A stretch of 64,000 nt of DNA from Warburgia ugandensis (taxonomy: Eukaryota; Streptophyta; Magnoliopsida; Canellales; Canellaceae): the NCBI GenBank assembly GCA_035236585.1, contig CP141132.1:55456880-55520879 (forward strand), read 5' to 3'. The position numbers and the translations under genes were made by a program. Each line of letters starts with the position of its first letter. Position 1 is the stretch's first letter. Shown here piece after piece: positions 1 through 10,685 of this stretch. The notes below the pieces were generated by a model. The model saw nothing but the letters and a program-made list of their open reading frames with translations, had not been told where the DNA came from and ran no database searches.

Positions 1-1393
1 GTGTAAGTAAATCCTCAAACCATAGGGCCCACTATGCCCATGACCTCGCCGCCGTGTGGTCCCTGGGTACCTAGGGACATAGGGTCATATGCCTCCACGG
101 GGCATATGACACTTCGATCCACTGCCGTGACACCAGTGGTAGCCCCCTGTACCACATGCAGTTGAAGCAGGGACATGCCCTTTATGGGCGTGGTACCCAT
201 TCCACCTAATTGTGGTAGAGGCTGGGAGGCCACCCCAGACCTCTCGGCATAGCGCCCACGAGCTTATTAACCCAAATCATATATGATCAAACAAGCCAAA
301 AACCTCTTTTTCAAAACCTATCCTCTTTGGGTCCCTCACAACTGGCTGGCCCTCACAATTGCCTACATGACGTCTTTTGAGCACTCCAGTGTCTTTTGGT
401 AACCCTTAAGGATATGCAATTTTTCAAAACTCAACAACCACAAATCATGCAATCTATGTAATTATTTGTAAAGCATGTCTATGCATAATGTATTTATCAT
501 ATGTACGCTAAATAAAATGAAGTCATGCTAAACAAGTCATATACTTATATTTAAAACTTGTATTCTCCAAACAATCATGGCTCTTTTAAAAAGTCCAGTA
601 GTGATAGAGCACCTATCTGGCTAAATCGTGCTAATCCCCTTGTCCTCGTATGCTCCTAAACATGGTTTAGGGGAGCAAGGTTAGTTTGGCCTATTTTCTG
701 TAGTTTTTAGAGTGGTTGATCTCACTACTTAGGTATTAAAGGTTCATCCCCATGCCTATGGGTGTCCTAAGGTCCTAACTGGGCCTTTGTTTCATTAGGT
801 TTCCAAAGGTTTAGTTGCCCCGCGCCACTATAATAGTCTAAGGGTCGTGCCTACCTTAGATTGGGCCTTGATCAGATATTTTATAATTTGGGTGTGTCCA
901 TGTCATCGACACAAACACAACGCCTTTCACGGCACCTCAATCGGAGCCCTAGATCTCAAGTTATAGGCTTTTTAATGCCGAGTGTACATAGAGGGTCAAA
1001 CGAGGTGGAAGCCCGGGACACTAACGCGTCCTCCATCAGCGGCATGCACCTCAGCAGGCGCGTTTGCAAATGCTCTGGGCTCGCGCCCATCGTTCTTAGT
1101 TGCGGGCGTGTTCGGTTTTCTCAATGAACAAGGCGCGTTTCAATTTGACGGAGACCTGGGCATCTTAGGGACGCCCTAGGTCCTTTGTGACTCTCTAGAG
1201 CTCCGTTTTGCATGATTTTTCATGCAAAAACTTGGGGAAACTTAGCCTAGGACTAAGGGGGAGACGGGTTTGGAGGGGTTTTGGGCATACTTGGTTCGTG
1301 GATGAGTTTTTCCCACGTTTTCTCCTCTTGGTTGCTTCTCCATGATGGGTTTTCCCCAAGCTTTTGGGTTGCCATTAGAGGCGCCCAAGAGCT

Positions 1394-1402
1394 CTATTTA
1401 TA
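1394..1402 (-). promoter_or_regulatory. TATA box of the 3' LTR
   Basis: TATAAATAG on the minus strand, about 430 bp inside the LTR start. It is conserved at the same place in the right LTR (8484-8492) and in the solo LTR (48059-48067). The position fits the U3/R boundary promoter of an LTR. Confidence 0.6.
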
Positions 1403-1432
1403 GAGCTATAAGAGGGTTCTGGAGGGGGCTCT

Positions 1433-1453
1433 CACCGCCATTGAATGGCGGTG
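1433..1453. repeat. Perfect 21-nt palindrome in the LTR near the TATA box
   Basis: Two 10-nt arms (CACCGCCATT / AATGGCGGTG) flank one G. On the minus strand it lies about 30 bp upstream of the TATA box. The words GGCGGTG and CTCC-AATGGC recur just beyond it. Versions of the palindrome occur at 8524-8544 and 48011-48030 with small changes, so the structure is shared by family members. Confidence 0.7.
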
Positions 1454-1829
1454 GAGAAACCTCCAGAATGGCAGTGGTTTCTCCTCCAAACACAGCCGTT
1501 CTAGAACCCTCTAGGAGGTTGAAGAAGAGGGGTGCCCGTATCAAAACGGGCCCCTGTGTTTCTTAGGTTAAATCCGTTTTTAATATAAATTACATTTTTG
1601 CCCCTATACTTCAAAGGGCCATAACTTGCTCATTTTAACTCCGTTTTCGGTGATTTTGATCTCGTTGGATTCCTTTTTCAGAGACACACCTAATGGTACC
1701 ATTCTCAGGACCAAATTTCTGGGTCTAGTTAGGGTGAATAGTGAAATGACCAAAATACCCTTATTTCAAAAAAGTGAACTTTTCATTGCTAAATTTGGAT
1801 TTCAATGTTACAAAATTGGAGTCATTACA

Positions 1830-1842
1830 TTCTTACCCCCTG
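1830..1842 (-). other. Polypurine tract of the Tekay-like element
   Basis: On the minus strand it reads CAGGGGGTAAGAA and is followed at once by the LTR start TGTAATGACT. It is the expected primer for plus-strand DNA synthesis and fixes the inner edge of the 3' LTR. Confidence 0.85.
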
Positions 1843-1880
1843 AGGGGAATTTCTCCCCCAAAATTCTACAATATATACAG

Positions 1881-3260
1881 TCAAAAGATCTCGGGGTACT
1901 TTTCTCGCATTTTTGACTCTGGTTTCCAAGTCTCTTCTTCCATGTGCACATTTCTCCATAAAACTTTCACTAAGTGTATGTCCTTGTTCCGCAGCTTCTT
2001 ACTCTTATGTTCCAGAATCTCAACTGTTCTCGTCTCTAGCTTGAGATCCTCCATCAACTCTATGGGTACCTGGTTGATGACATGAGCAGGGTTAGGCACG
2101 TACCTCCTTAACATAAATATATGGAATACGTTATGCACTTCAGATAGCTGAGGGGGTAGTGCGATCTTGTAGGCCACTTTTCCCACTTTCTCCAGGATTT
2201 TGAAAGGTCCTATGTAATGTGGACCAAGCTTGGTTTTGATACCGAACCGCATAACTCCTTCAGTGGGATATATCTTCAGGAAAACGTGCCCTCCTATGTC
2301 AAATTCTAATGGTTTCCTCCTTTGATCAGCATAGCTCTTTTGCCGGCTTTGAGCTGTGAGGAGGCGTCTCCTTATGAGTTTGACCTTCACAGCGCATTGC
2401 TCCACCAGCTCGGACTGGAGCACCCTGGACTCTCCAACTTCACTCCAATTGGTGGGTGATCGATAGGGTCTCCCATAGAGCGCCTCGTACAGAGCCATGC
2501 CAATGCTTGATTGAAAGCTATTGTTGTACGCGAACTCTACTAGTAGTAGGTTTTCATCCCAGCTCTGCTTCCAATCGAGGGCACAGGTTCGCAACATATC
2601 TTCGACTATCTGGATTGTGCGCCCTGACTGTCCATCGGTCTGTGGATGGAAGGCTGTGCTAAAGTTCAAGGAAGATCCTAAGGATTTTTGGACAGACTTC
2701 CAGAGTTGTGAAGTGAAGCAACTATCCCTATTTGAAGTGATACTAAGGGGTATGCCATTTAAACTCACTATCTCTTTGATGTATAGATGAGATAGGTTGT
2801 CAGTGGATTGGGTATGGCATATAGGAAGGAAATGGGCTGTCGTAGTCAATCTATTAACAATTACCCAGATCATGTCATGACCCTTAGAGGTCCTGGGTAA
2901 CCCTATGATGAAGTCCATGGTAATATGGTCCCATTTCCATTCGGGTAACTCAAGGGGTTGTAACAATCCCGTAGGTCTTTGATGTTCAGCCTTTACTTGT
3001 TGACATGTTAGACACTTTGCCACAAATTCCCCTATGTCTCTTTTCATACCATCTCACCAATATTGTTTCTTTAAGTCTTGATACATCTTAGATCCTCTCG
3101 AGTGTATAGTATACTTAAACCGATGAGCCTCTTTTAAGATTTCTTGTCTTAATTCCTCATTAGTCGGTACCACTAATCTTCCTTGCATGTAAACGCTACC
3201 ATCTTCCCTTTTAGTAAACCTTGGTTTTCCTATGAAAGCTTGTATATCCGGATCTCCTTT
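1881..3260 (-). pseudogene. Integrase and C-terminal chromodomain, catalytic residues altered
   Basis: The integrase joins element DNA to the chromosome; the chromodomain is thought to steer it to heterochromatin. The zinc-binding Cys pair is in CLTCQQVKAEHQ. The catalytic triad can be placed: first Asp in TMDFIIGLP (codon 2913-2915), second position Asn in ITSNRDSCF (2730-2732), third position Gly in TDGQSGRTIQ (2622-2624). The second and third are 35 residues apart, the expected D(35)E spacing. Family members have Asp and Glu there, so both were lost. The chromodomain covers about the last 55 residues (VEILEHKSKKLRNK, then EEETWKPESKMREKYP). A TGA lies at 3054-3056 where relatives have Trp. 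Confidence 0.92.
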
Positions 3261-3329
3261 CTATTCTTGCTTAACCTTTTCATTAATAGCCGACTTTATT
3301 GTTAGACTTGCTATAACGATCTTGTGCTT

Positions 3330-4690
3330 ACTTATGTCCGATTTCCACGTTATTACTTCTTGTAATAGCTTCCCTCTCTTAGTCAATAAACTTGCACACA
3401 TCCCTTGGGTTTTTTTACTTAATGCATCAGCTACCACATTAGCTTTTCCAGGGTGATAATGAATGGAGAAGTCATAGTCTTTTAAGTATTCCATCCATCT
3501 TCTTTGTCGCATGTTTAAGTCTTGTTGGGAAAAGATATATTTAAGACTCTTATGATCTGTAAAAACTTCAAACTTTTCCCCATATAAATAATGTCTCCAA
3601 ATTCGCAAGGCAAAGACTATGGTCGCTAATTCCAAGTCATGGGTCGGGTAATTGACTTCATGCTTCTTGAGTTGCTGAGAAGCATAAGCAATTACCTTCC
3701 CATGTTGCATAAGTACGCAACCTAGTCCTTGTTGCGAGGCATCGTTGTATATCTTAAATCCGCCACTTCCTGAAGGTAAGGTAAGGACAGGTGCTGTAGT
3801 TAACCTTCTCTTTAGTTCCTGGAAACTTTCCTCACATTTATTAGTCCATTCAAATCTTGTGTCTTTCCTGGTCAGCTTAGTTAGAGGTAAATCAATTTGT
3901 GAAAAACCCTCGATGAATCTCCTGTAATATCCGGCAAGTCCTAAGAAGCTTCTTATTTCTGTGACTGTCTTAGGTCTTTCCCATTTATGTATTGATTCAA
4001 CCTTAGCAGGGTCGACTGCTATGCCATCTTGAGAAATAATGTGTCCTAAGAAATTAACCTTTTCCAGCCAAAACTCACACTTACTGAATTTTGCATATAA
4101 CTTGTGTGCTCGTAGGGTGCTTAATGTTATCCTTAGATGTTCCTTATAGTCTTTAGGAGTTTCGAAATATATTAAGATATCATCCACAAACACTATGATG
4201 AATTTATCTAAGTACTCCTTAAACACCCTATTCATGAGGTCCATAAATGCGTCTGGAGCATTAGTTAAAGCAAAGGACATCACTCTGAATTCATAATGGC
4301 CGTATGGAGTCCTGAAGGCCATTTTGGGAATATCTTCTTCTCTAACTCAAAGTTGATGGTATCCGGATCGTAGATCAATCTTAGAGAAGACTCTGGTTGA
4401 CTGAAGTTGATCGAAAAGATCATCAATTCGGGAAAGGGGGTACTTATTCTTAGTGGTGACCCTATTTAGCATCTGATAGTCTACACACAATCTCATGGAG
4501 CCATCCTTTTTCTTAACAAAAAGGACTAGAGCTCCCCGTGGAGATACGCTAGGTCGTATGAACCCTTTGTCAAGTAGTTCTTGTAACTGGGTCTTCAGTT
4601 CTTTTAGTTCTGCAGGAGCCATTCAGTAAGGAGCTTTGGAAATGGGGGAAGTACCGAGTATAAGGTCAATGATAAACTCAATTTCTCTTA
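3330..4690 (-). pseudogene. Reverse transcriptase and RNase H domains
   Basis: Reverse transcriptase blocks appear in order: SKAPY (stop at 4623) [38 protein letters not shown] (stop at 4347), the catalytic FVDDILIY (Asp-Asp codons 4179-4184), and [11 protein letters not shown]. RNase H follows with [32 protein letters not shown] and the block around [14 protein letters not shown]. In RNase H the family consensus begins with a catalytic Asp in this first block, which is kept. Two stops interrupt the reverse transcriptase. Both replace a position that is Arg in related elements. Confidence 0.93.
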
Positions 4691-4699
4691 GCGGAGGTA

Positions 4700-5249
4700 G
4701 ACCTGGTAAGTCCTCAGGGAATACGTCAGGAAATTCTCGGACTACCTCGACATCCTCTAGCATTGGTTGGGGACTCTCGATAGATTCAATCTTGGCTAAA
4801 AAGAAGGGGCATCCCTGAGCAATGTGCTTAACTACTTTCATGGCAGAAATAACACACGCTCTAGAATAATCCTTTCTAAGGGTGAAAGTGTCTCCATTAG
4901 GTAGGATAAAAGTGACATGTTTCTGGCAGCAATCAACAAAGGCTTGATGAAAAGCTAGCCAGTCCATACCTAGGATGATGTCAAAGTCATTCATATCTAA
5001 GTGAATAAGATTGTCATGTAGCAAATGATCCTTGATCAAAATGGGGACATCTTGGAGATAAGAATAGGTGGGAAGTGCCTGGCCTACAGGAGTCATGACT
5101 TCTAGAGTGAAGTCCAGGTCCTGTGGTATAATGTCCAAGGATGATGCAAACTCCCGGGATATGAAAGAATGAGTGGAGCCTATATCAAATAGAACTTTAG
5201 CAGGTGTATCATAGATAGAAAGAATACCTTCAACTACTGCATTTGAAGC
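4700..5249 (-). pseudogene. Retroviral-type aspartic protease domain
   Basis: It would cleave the polyprotein. The active-site loop reads LFDIGSTHSFIS, with the catalytic Asp codon at 5184-5186. The family normally has D-[ST]-G at this loop, so DIG is a substitution next to the catalytic Asp. A second conserved block, DIILGMDWL, follows about 75 residues later. The linker to the reverse transcriptase (EFPDVFPEDLPGLPP) is typical of Tekay/Del elements. The domain itself contains no stop. Confidence 0.9.
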
Positions 5250-5258
5250 CTAGGCTTA

Positions 5259-6278
5259 ACTGGAAGTGAGGGCAAAGACACGTCCTTGGCTTTTAGGAAC
5301 TTGATCTCCTTTACGCTCTTCAACTTTCTTTTTAGGACAATCCCTAGCAAAATGTCCTAATTCTCCACAAAGATAGCAAGTGATGTTGAAAATGGGACAT
5401 GTTTTGCCTGAATGATTCCTGTTACACTTAGGGCATGTCTTTCAGTCTGGTCTTCTTCCTTTGTTTTCAAAAGGCTTCTTGAAAGGTGGCCTGGGTCCAA
5501 ATGACTGAAATGGTCTCTTTCCGTTATTTCTCATGGTGTTGATGCTCTTAGTTTCATTTATTGCCTGGTTCCTTTGATAATCTTTTTCGTATAGGGAGGC
5601 CATCTCTATGGCTTTGGCTACTGTGGAAGGTTGGAAACCTAGAACTCTATTCCTGAGTGCTAGGTTAAGCCCATCTATAAATCTTTCTGCCGCATCTTTC
5701 TCATTAGCACAAGCACGTGGTGCAAATCTTCGGAGGCTGATGAATCTATTTTCATACTGTTGGACAATCATATTTTCTTGTTCTAAGTCCATAAATTCCT
5801 TTTCCTTCTGTTTTCTTATGTGTTTAGGATAATATTTGTCATTAAAGACCTTTTTAAACTCTTCCCATCCTATTGTTTCTTGCTGGTCAAAATAAGTCCT
5901 TTCTGCTATTTCCCACCAAAAGGTAGCCTCTCCTCTAAACACAAATGTGGCCATGAGTACCTTTCTTTCTTCAGTTATGTTCATGGCTTTAAATATCTTT
6001 TCAATATCAATTAACCATTTTTCAGTTGTAGATGCTTCATCTTCTCCTGTGAATGAGGGGGCTAATTTCTGAAATCTTTCTAACTGGACCTCAGTCCTAT
6101 CTATTACTTTATAAGGGGAAGGATCTCGGGTGGTAGGGGTTTGGCTTTGACTACCCATGTATTGTCCCATATGCTATAGGAATTGCTGGAACAATTCAGC
6201 CATCCCATTGCCCGACCCAGTGGAGTCCACTGGTGGGGCTTCAAGTCTTAGAGCATTGCTTCCTTTCTTTTTAGGCAT
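5259..6278 (-). pseudogene. gag part: capsid-like domain and zinc knuckle
   Basis: This is the structural protein that packages the element RNA. The start is the ATG at 6278; the stretch from 6170 is open until a TGA at 5442. The capsid-like segment contains the plant retrotransposon gag signature around TEKWLIDIEKIF and WEEFKKVFNDKYYP. The downstream basic, Pro/Phe-rich stretch (KRPFQSFGPRPP) leads to a CCHC zinc knuckle CYLCGELGHFARDC at 5378-5337. A second Cys/His group (CPKCNRNHSGKTC) lies just before it, after the TGA. Stops at 6174-6176 and 5442-5444 break it, and two more stops (5256-5258, 5250-5252) separate it from the protease. Confidence 0.9.
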
Positions 6279-6404
6279 CTATAATCACAAGGTAATTTAC
6301 TAGACCTTAGTATGTGTTATCCTATTACCCCATACTCTTTCATGGATGAAACTTGATTATAAGTTATTCTCCTCATAACTGGGCTGTGAGTAACGTTAAA
6401 CCGT
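6279..6404 (-). other. Untranslated leader between primer site and gag start
   Basis: About 126 bp between the primer-binding site and the ATG at 6278. I see no reading frame and no repeat in it. Confidence 0.6.
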
Positions 6405-6416
6405 GCTTTGATACCA
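6405..6416 (-). other. Primer-binding site, initiator Met-tRNA type
   Basis: Minus strand TGGTATCAAAGC, two to four bases after the LTR end. The plant initiator Met-tRNA site is TGGTATCAGAGC, so there is one G-to-A change. This primer is usual for Tekay/Del elements and fixes the 5' LTR edge at 6419. Confidence 0.88.
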
Positions 6417-6418
6417 AC

Positions 6419-8919
6419 TGTGACGACCTGGGTTTTATATGATGCAAATTTGATAAAAAGGCGAGATCTCTTGTTTTATAAATATGAAATGCATGAAAAT
6501 ATTTTTGTTTGGGAAAACAATCTTTCGTATAAAACCCCGAGTGTCAAAACACATTTTCAAATTATTTAGCCATGGCATAGTTTTAAATTGACTCTATTCC
6601 CAAGAAAGTGTTAGTCACAGCCTCAGCTACAAAGAGTAACTACAATCAAGTAACATTGAAAGATAAGGTAGGGGTTTACTTGTACTTAATCTGGGTGTCT
6701 TCTGTCACAGGCGTACCTTGTCCTCAAGTGTTTACTTTGTGTCTGAAAAATGTTGAGGATTGGGTAAGTATATATTGTACTCAGTAGGAGTCCATCACTA
6801 CTAGTTTTATAATGCATGCTATGTTTAAAATCATATGCTCTTTCAAAACATGTGCATGTTTGAACACTCAAGTTCAATATCGAGATTAAAAACCATTATC
6901 GAATTGGAATACTGACCACTTAAAGAAACCACATAATCCAAGTCAAAAGTATCATATATATATATATATATCATAACATAATGATATGCATAAGATGCTC
7001 CACTGAATCCAACTCATGGATATATGGTATGGTCGACCAACCTCATGTCATGCCATATGTAGTGTAAGTAAATCCTCAAACCATAGGGCCCACTATGCCC
7101 ACGACCTCGCCGTTGTGTGGTCCCCGGGTACCTAGGGACACAAGGTCATATGCCTCCACAAGGCATATGACACTTCGACCCAATGCCGTGACACCAGTGG
7201 TAGCCCCCTGTACCACATGCAATTGAAGTAGGGACATGCCCTTTTTGGGCGTGGTACCCATTCCACCTAATAGTGGTAGAGGCTGGGAGGCCACCCCAGA
7301 CCTCTTGGCATAGCGCCCACGAGCTTATTAGCTCAAATCATATATGATCAAACAAGCCAAAAACCTCTTTTTCAAAACCTGTCCTCTTTGGATCTCTCAC
7401 AACGGCCTGGCCCTCACAACTGCCTACCCAGCGTCTTTTGGGCACTCCAGCATCTTTTGGTAACCCTTAAGGACATGCAAATTTTCAAAACTCAACAACC
7501 ACAAATCATGCAATCTATGCAATTATTTGCAAAGCATGTCTATGCATAATGTATTTATCATATGCACGCTGAATAAAATTAAGTCATGCTAAACAAGTCA
7601 TATACTTACATTTAAAACATGCATTCTCCAAACAATCATAGCTCTTTTAAAAAGTCTAGTAGCGATAGAGCACCTACCTGGCTAGATGGCGCTAATCCCC
7701 TTGTCCTTGTATGCTCCTGAGCATGGTTTAGGGGAGCAAGGTTAGTTTGGCCTATTTTTTGTAGATTTTAGAGTGATTGATCTCACTACTTAGGTATTAA
7801 GGGTTCATCCCCATGCCTATGGGTGTCTTAAGGTCCTAACTGGGCCTTGGTTTCATCAAGTTTCCAAAGGTTTAGTGGCCCCGCACCACTATCATAGTCT
7901 AAGGGTCGTGCCTACCTTAGATTGTGCCTTGATCAGGTATTTTATAGTTTGGGTGTGTCCGCGTTGTCGACACGGACACAACGCCTTTCGCGGCTCCTCA
8001 ATCGGAGCCCTAAATCTCAAGTTATAGGCTTTTTAGTAGAGGGTCAAATGAGGTGGAAGCCTGGGACACTAACGTGTCCAGCGTCAGCAGCATGCGCCTC
8101 AGCGGGTGCGTCTGCATACGCTCTGGGGTCCCGCCAGCCATTCTCAGTTGTGGGCGCGTCCATTTTTCTCAATGCACAAGGTGCGTTTTAGTTTGGTGGA
8201 GGCCTGGGCGTCCTAAGGACACCCTGGTTCGACCCTGTCGAACTAGTGCGCCCCAGGGACCGTCCCTGGGTCCTTTGTGGCTCTTTAAAGCTCCGTTTTG
8301 CATGATTTTTCATGCAAAAACTTGGGGAAACTTAGCCTAGGACTAAGGGGGAGATAGGTTTGGAGGGGTTTTGGGCATACCTGGTTCATGGCCATGTTTT
8401 TCCCACGTTTTCTCCTCTTGGTTGCTTCTCCACAACGGGTTTTTCCCAAGCTTTTGGGCTGCCATTAAAAGTGCCCAAGAGCTCTATTTATAGAGCTATA
8501 AGAGGGTTCTGGAGGGGGCTCTCACTGCCATTGAATGGCGGTGGAGAAACCTCCATAATGGCGGTGGTTTCTCCTCCAAATACAGCCGTTTTGGAACCCT
8601 CTAGGAGGTTGAAGAAGAGGGGTGCCCGTATCAAAACGGGCCCTTGTGTTTCTCAGGCTAAATCCGGTTTTTAATATAAATTACATTTTTGCCCCTGAAC
8701 TTCAAAGGGCCATAACTTGCTCATTTTAACTCCGTTTTGGGTGATTTTGGTCTTGTTGGATTCCTTTTTCCGAAATGCCCTAATGGTACCATTCTTATGA
8801 CCAAATTTTTGGGTCTAGTTAGGGTGAATAGTGAAATGACCAAAATACCCTTATTTCCAAAAAGTGAACTTTTCATTGCTAACTTAGGATTTCAATGTTA
8901 CAAAATTGGAGTCATTACA
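6419..8919 (-). mobile_element. 5' LTR of the Tekay-like element (about 2.5 kb)
   Basis: On the plus strand it starts TGTGACGACC (6419) and ends GTCATTACA (8919), so on the minus strand it is TG...CA. It matches 1-1829 and the solo LTR 47631-50308. It holds a TATA-like motif at 8484-8492, a GC-rich segment at about 7960-8290 and a short (TA)n run at 6955-6972. The minus strand would carry the element's promoter. Confidence 0.93.
8484..8492 (-). promoter_or_regulatory. TATA box of the 5' LTR
   Basis: TATAAATAG on the minus strand, about 430 bp from the LTR start at 8919. It would direct transcription of the gag-pol RNA. Its place is conserved in the other family LTRs of this window. Confidence 0.6.
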
Positions 8920-10685
8920 TGGATGCACGGGGTGCCCTAGGAGCTAAGACACACCATGCTACACCAAAGGTGCGTCCGTGCGATGCCATCCAAGACACGC
9001 GTCATAGTGCGTCGCTTGAGCATGCATGTGTGGGTGTAAAACGCGGTCCCTGGCACGACCCTTGGGCGCACGCACGTGAGGCAGTCGCGGTTCAACCAGC
9101 ATGCACGGGTGTCCTGGGAATTGGGACACGCGGACCTAATAAGACTATAAAGTTAGGATTATAGGACAATTTATAGAGCTAACCATGGAATAGTAGATCC
9201 ACATCATAAGATCTAGCCTGACAATAAATTAGGCAAGGACCCATTGACCCTAAAAGGCAGATCTAACGATCTAATGTCTAAATAGATTGAAATTGATAAG
9301 GACTCCTTATATCCATTCATACCTAGGAGTTTATAAATGAGACCCAGGGACAAGTTGAGTGATGAAGGACGCCACTCCAGGAGACTTTGAGGTAGGTGCT
9401 TTATCGCTACTAGACTTTTTGAAAGAGCCATGATTAGTTTGAGAATGCATGTTTTAAGTATAAGTTATATGACTTGTTTAGCATGACTTAATTTTATTCA
9501 GCTTGCATAAATACATTATGCATAGACATGCTTTGCAAACAATTGCATAAATTGCATGATTTGTGGTGATTGAGTTTTGAAAATTTGCATGTCCTTGAGG
9601 GTTGTCAAAAGATGCTAGAGTGCCCAAAAGACACTGGGTAGGTAGTTGTGAGGGCCAGGCAGTTGTGAGGGACCCAAAGAGGATAGGTTTTCAAAAAGAT
9701 GTTTTTGCCTGTTTGATCTTATATGATTTGGGCTAATAAGCTCGTGGACACTATGCCGAGAGGTTTGGGTTGGCCTCCCAGCCTCTACCACTATTAGGTG
9801 GAATGGGTACCACGCCAAAAAACGGGCATGTCCCTACGTCGACTGCATGTGGTACAGGGGGCTACTACTGGTGTCACGGCACTAGGTCGTTGTGTCATAT
9901 GCCCAGTGGAGGCTATGACCGAGTGTCCTCAGGTACCCGGGGACTACACGGCGGTGAGGTCATGGGCATAGTGGGCCCTATGGTTTGAGGATTTACTTGC
10001 ATTGCATATGGCATGACATGAGGTTGGTCGACCATACCATATATCCATGAGTTGGATGCAGTTGAGCATCTTATGCATATCATTATGTTTATGATATATA
10101 TGATACTTTCAACTTGGATTATGTGATTCTTTAAGTCGTCAGTATTCTAATTCAACAATGGTTTTTAATCTCGATATTGAACATGAGTGTTCAAACATGC
10201 ACATGTTTTGGAAAGAGCATATGATTTTAAACATAGCATGCACTGTAAAACTAGTAGTGATGGACTCCTACTGAGTATAGTATATACTCACCCTATCCTT
10301 AACATTTTTCAAGATAGCTCCATTCACGAGTAGAAGATGTCTCAGCAAATGTTAGTGCTACGAGCAAGAAAAATCAAAAGGAGACAATTATACATGTAAG
10401 TAAACACTCTACCCTTTGGACATGTATTTGTATTTATTTACAGTTGGTCTGTGAGCTGTGACTGGATAGACTTGGGAAAAACATTTACAATTTCTAAAAT
10501 TTTCAAAAACTACTTTGGTTGTGGTGAAAGCAAATGAAACTCAGGGTTTACAAAATGAGTTTAAAACAAAAGATTTTTCGCTGCATTGCATTGTTTTCAA
10601 AAAATGGTTTTCAAATAGGGATGCATCCCCCCTTAGGAATTAGATATTGCATTTAAAAATGCATGGGAAAACCCAGGTCGTCACA
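8920..10685 (+). mobile_element. Diverged Tekay-like LTR fragment, inverted relative to the neighbouring element
   Basis: From about 9392 to 10685 it matches the reverse complement of 6419-7680, ending with the LTR terminus GTCGTCACA at 10685. The first 470 bp (8920-9390) does not match the 2.5-kb family. It has a GC-rich part with two related words near 8925 and 9100 (GCACGGG..GCCCTAGG and GCACGGGTGTCCTGGG). It may be a different U3/R of a sister subfamily. The Tekay-like element to its left probably inserted into this LTR. Its right end abuts the satellite directly. Confidence 0.8.

Larger units (their letters stand above)
1..1829 (-). mobile_element. 3' LTR of the Tekay-like element, cut by the window edge
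   Basis: It matches 7062-8919 along its whole length in the same orientation. About 640 bp of its 3' side lies beyond the window. On the minus strand it begins TGTAATGACTCC at 1829, directly after the polypurine tract. A TATA-like motif and a GC-rich leader segment match those of the right LTR. Confidence 0.93.
1881..6278 (-). pseudogene. gag-pol polyprotein, single frame with eight in-frame stops
   Basis: The frame runs from an ATG at 6278 (MPKKKGSN...) to a terminal stop at 1881-1883, 1,465 codons. Every recognisable domain lies in the same frame, so there is no net frameshift. Internal stops are at 6174-6176 (TAG), 5442-5444 (TGA), 5256-5258 (TAA), 5250-5252 (TAG), 4623-4625 (TGA), 4347-4349 (TGA), 3261-3263 (TAG) and 3054-3056 (TGA). 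Domain order: capsid-type gag (residues about 40-240), zinc knuckle (301-314), aspartic protease (active site near 365), reverse transcriptase (FVDD near 697), RNase H, integrase, chromodomain. The leader from the LTR to the ATG is about 140 bp. It cannot make a full-length protein without read-through. Confidence 0.93.
1..8919 (-). mobile_element. Tekay/Del-like Ty3/gypsy (chromovirus) LTR retrotransposon, nearly complete
   Basis: Parts in minus-strand order are 5' LTR (6419-8919), initiator-Met-tRNA-type primer site, one gag-pol frame (6278-1881), polypurine tract and 3' LTR (1829 down to the window edge). The order protease, reverse transcriptase, RNase H, integrase is that of Ty3/gypsy. 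The C-terminal chromodomain and the large LTRs place it near Tekay/Del chromoviruses. The internal part is only about 4.6 kb. The two LTRs differ by roughly 5-8% by eye and by two indels: about 45 bp is missing near 1165 in the left copy and about 16 bp near 8035 in the right copy. It is therefore not a recent insertion. The left flank is outside the window, so the target duplication cannot be checked. The frame carries eight stops, so it is not autonomous. Confidence 0.95.
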
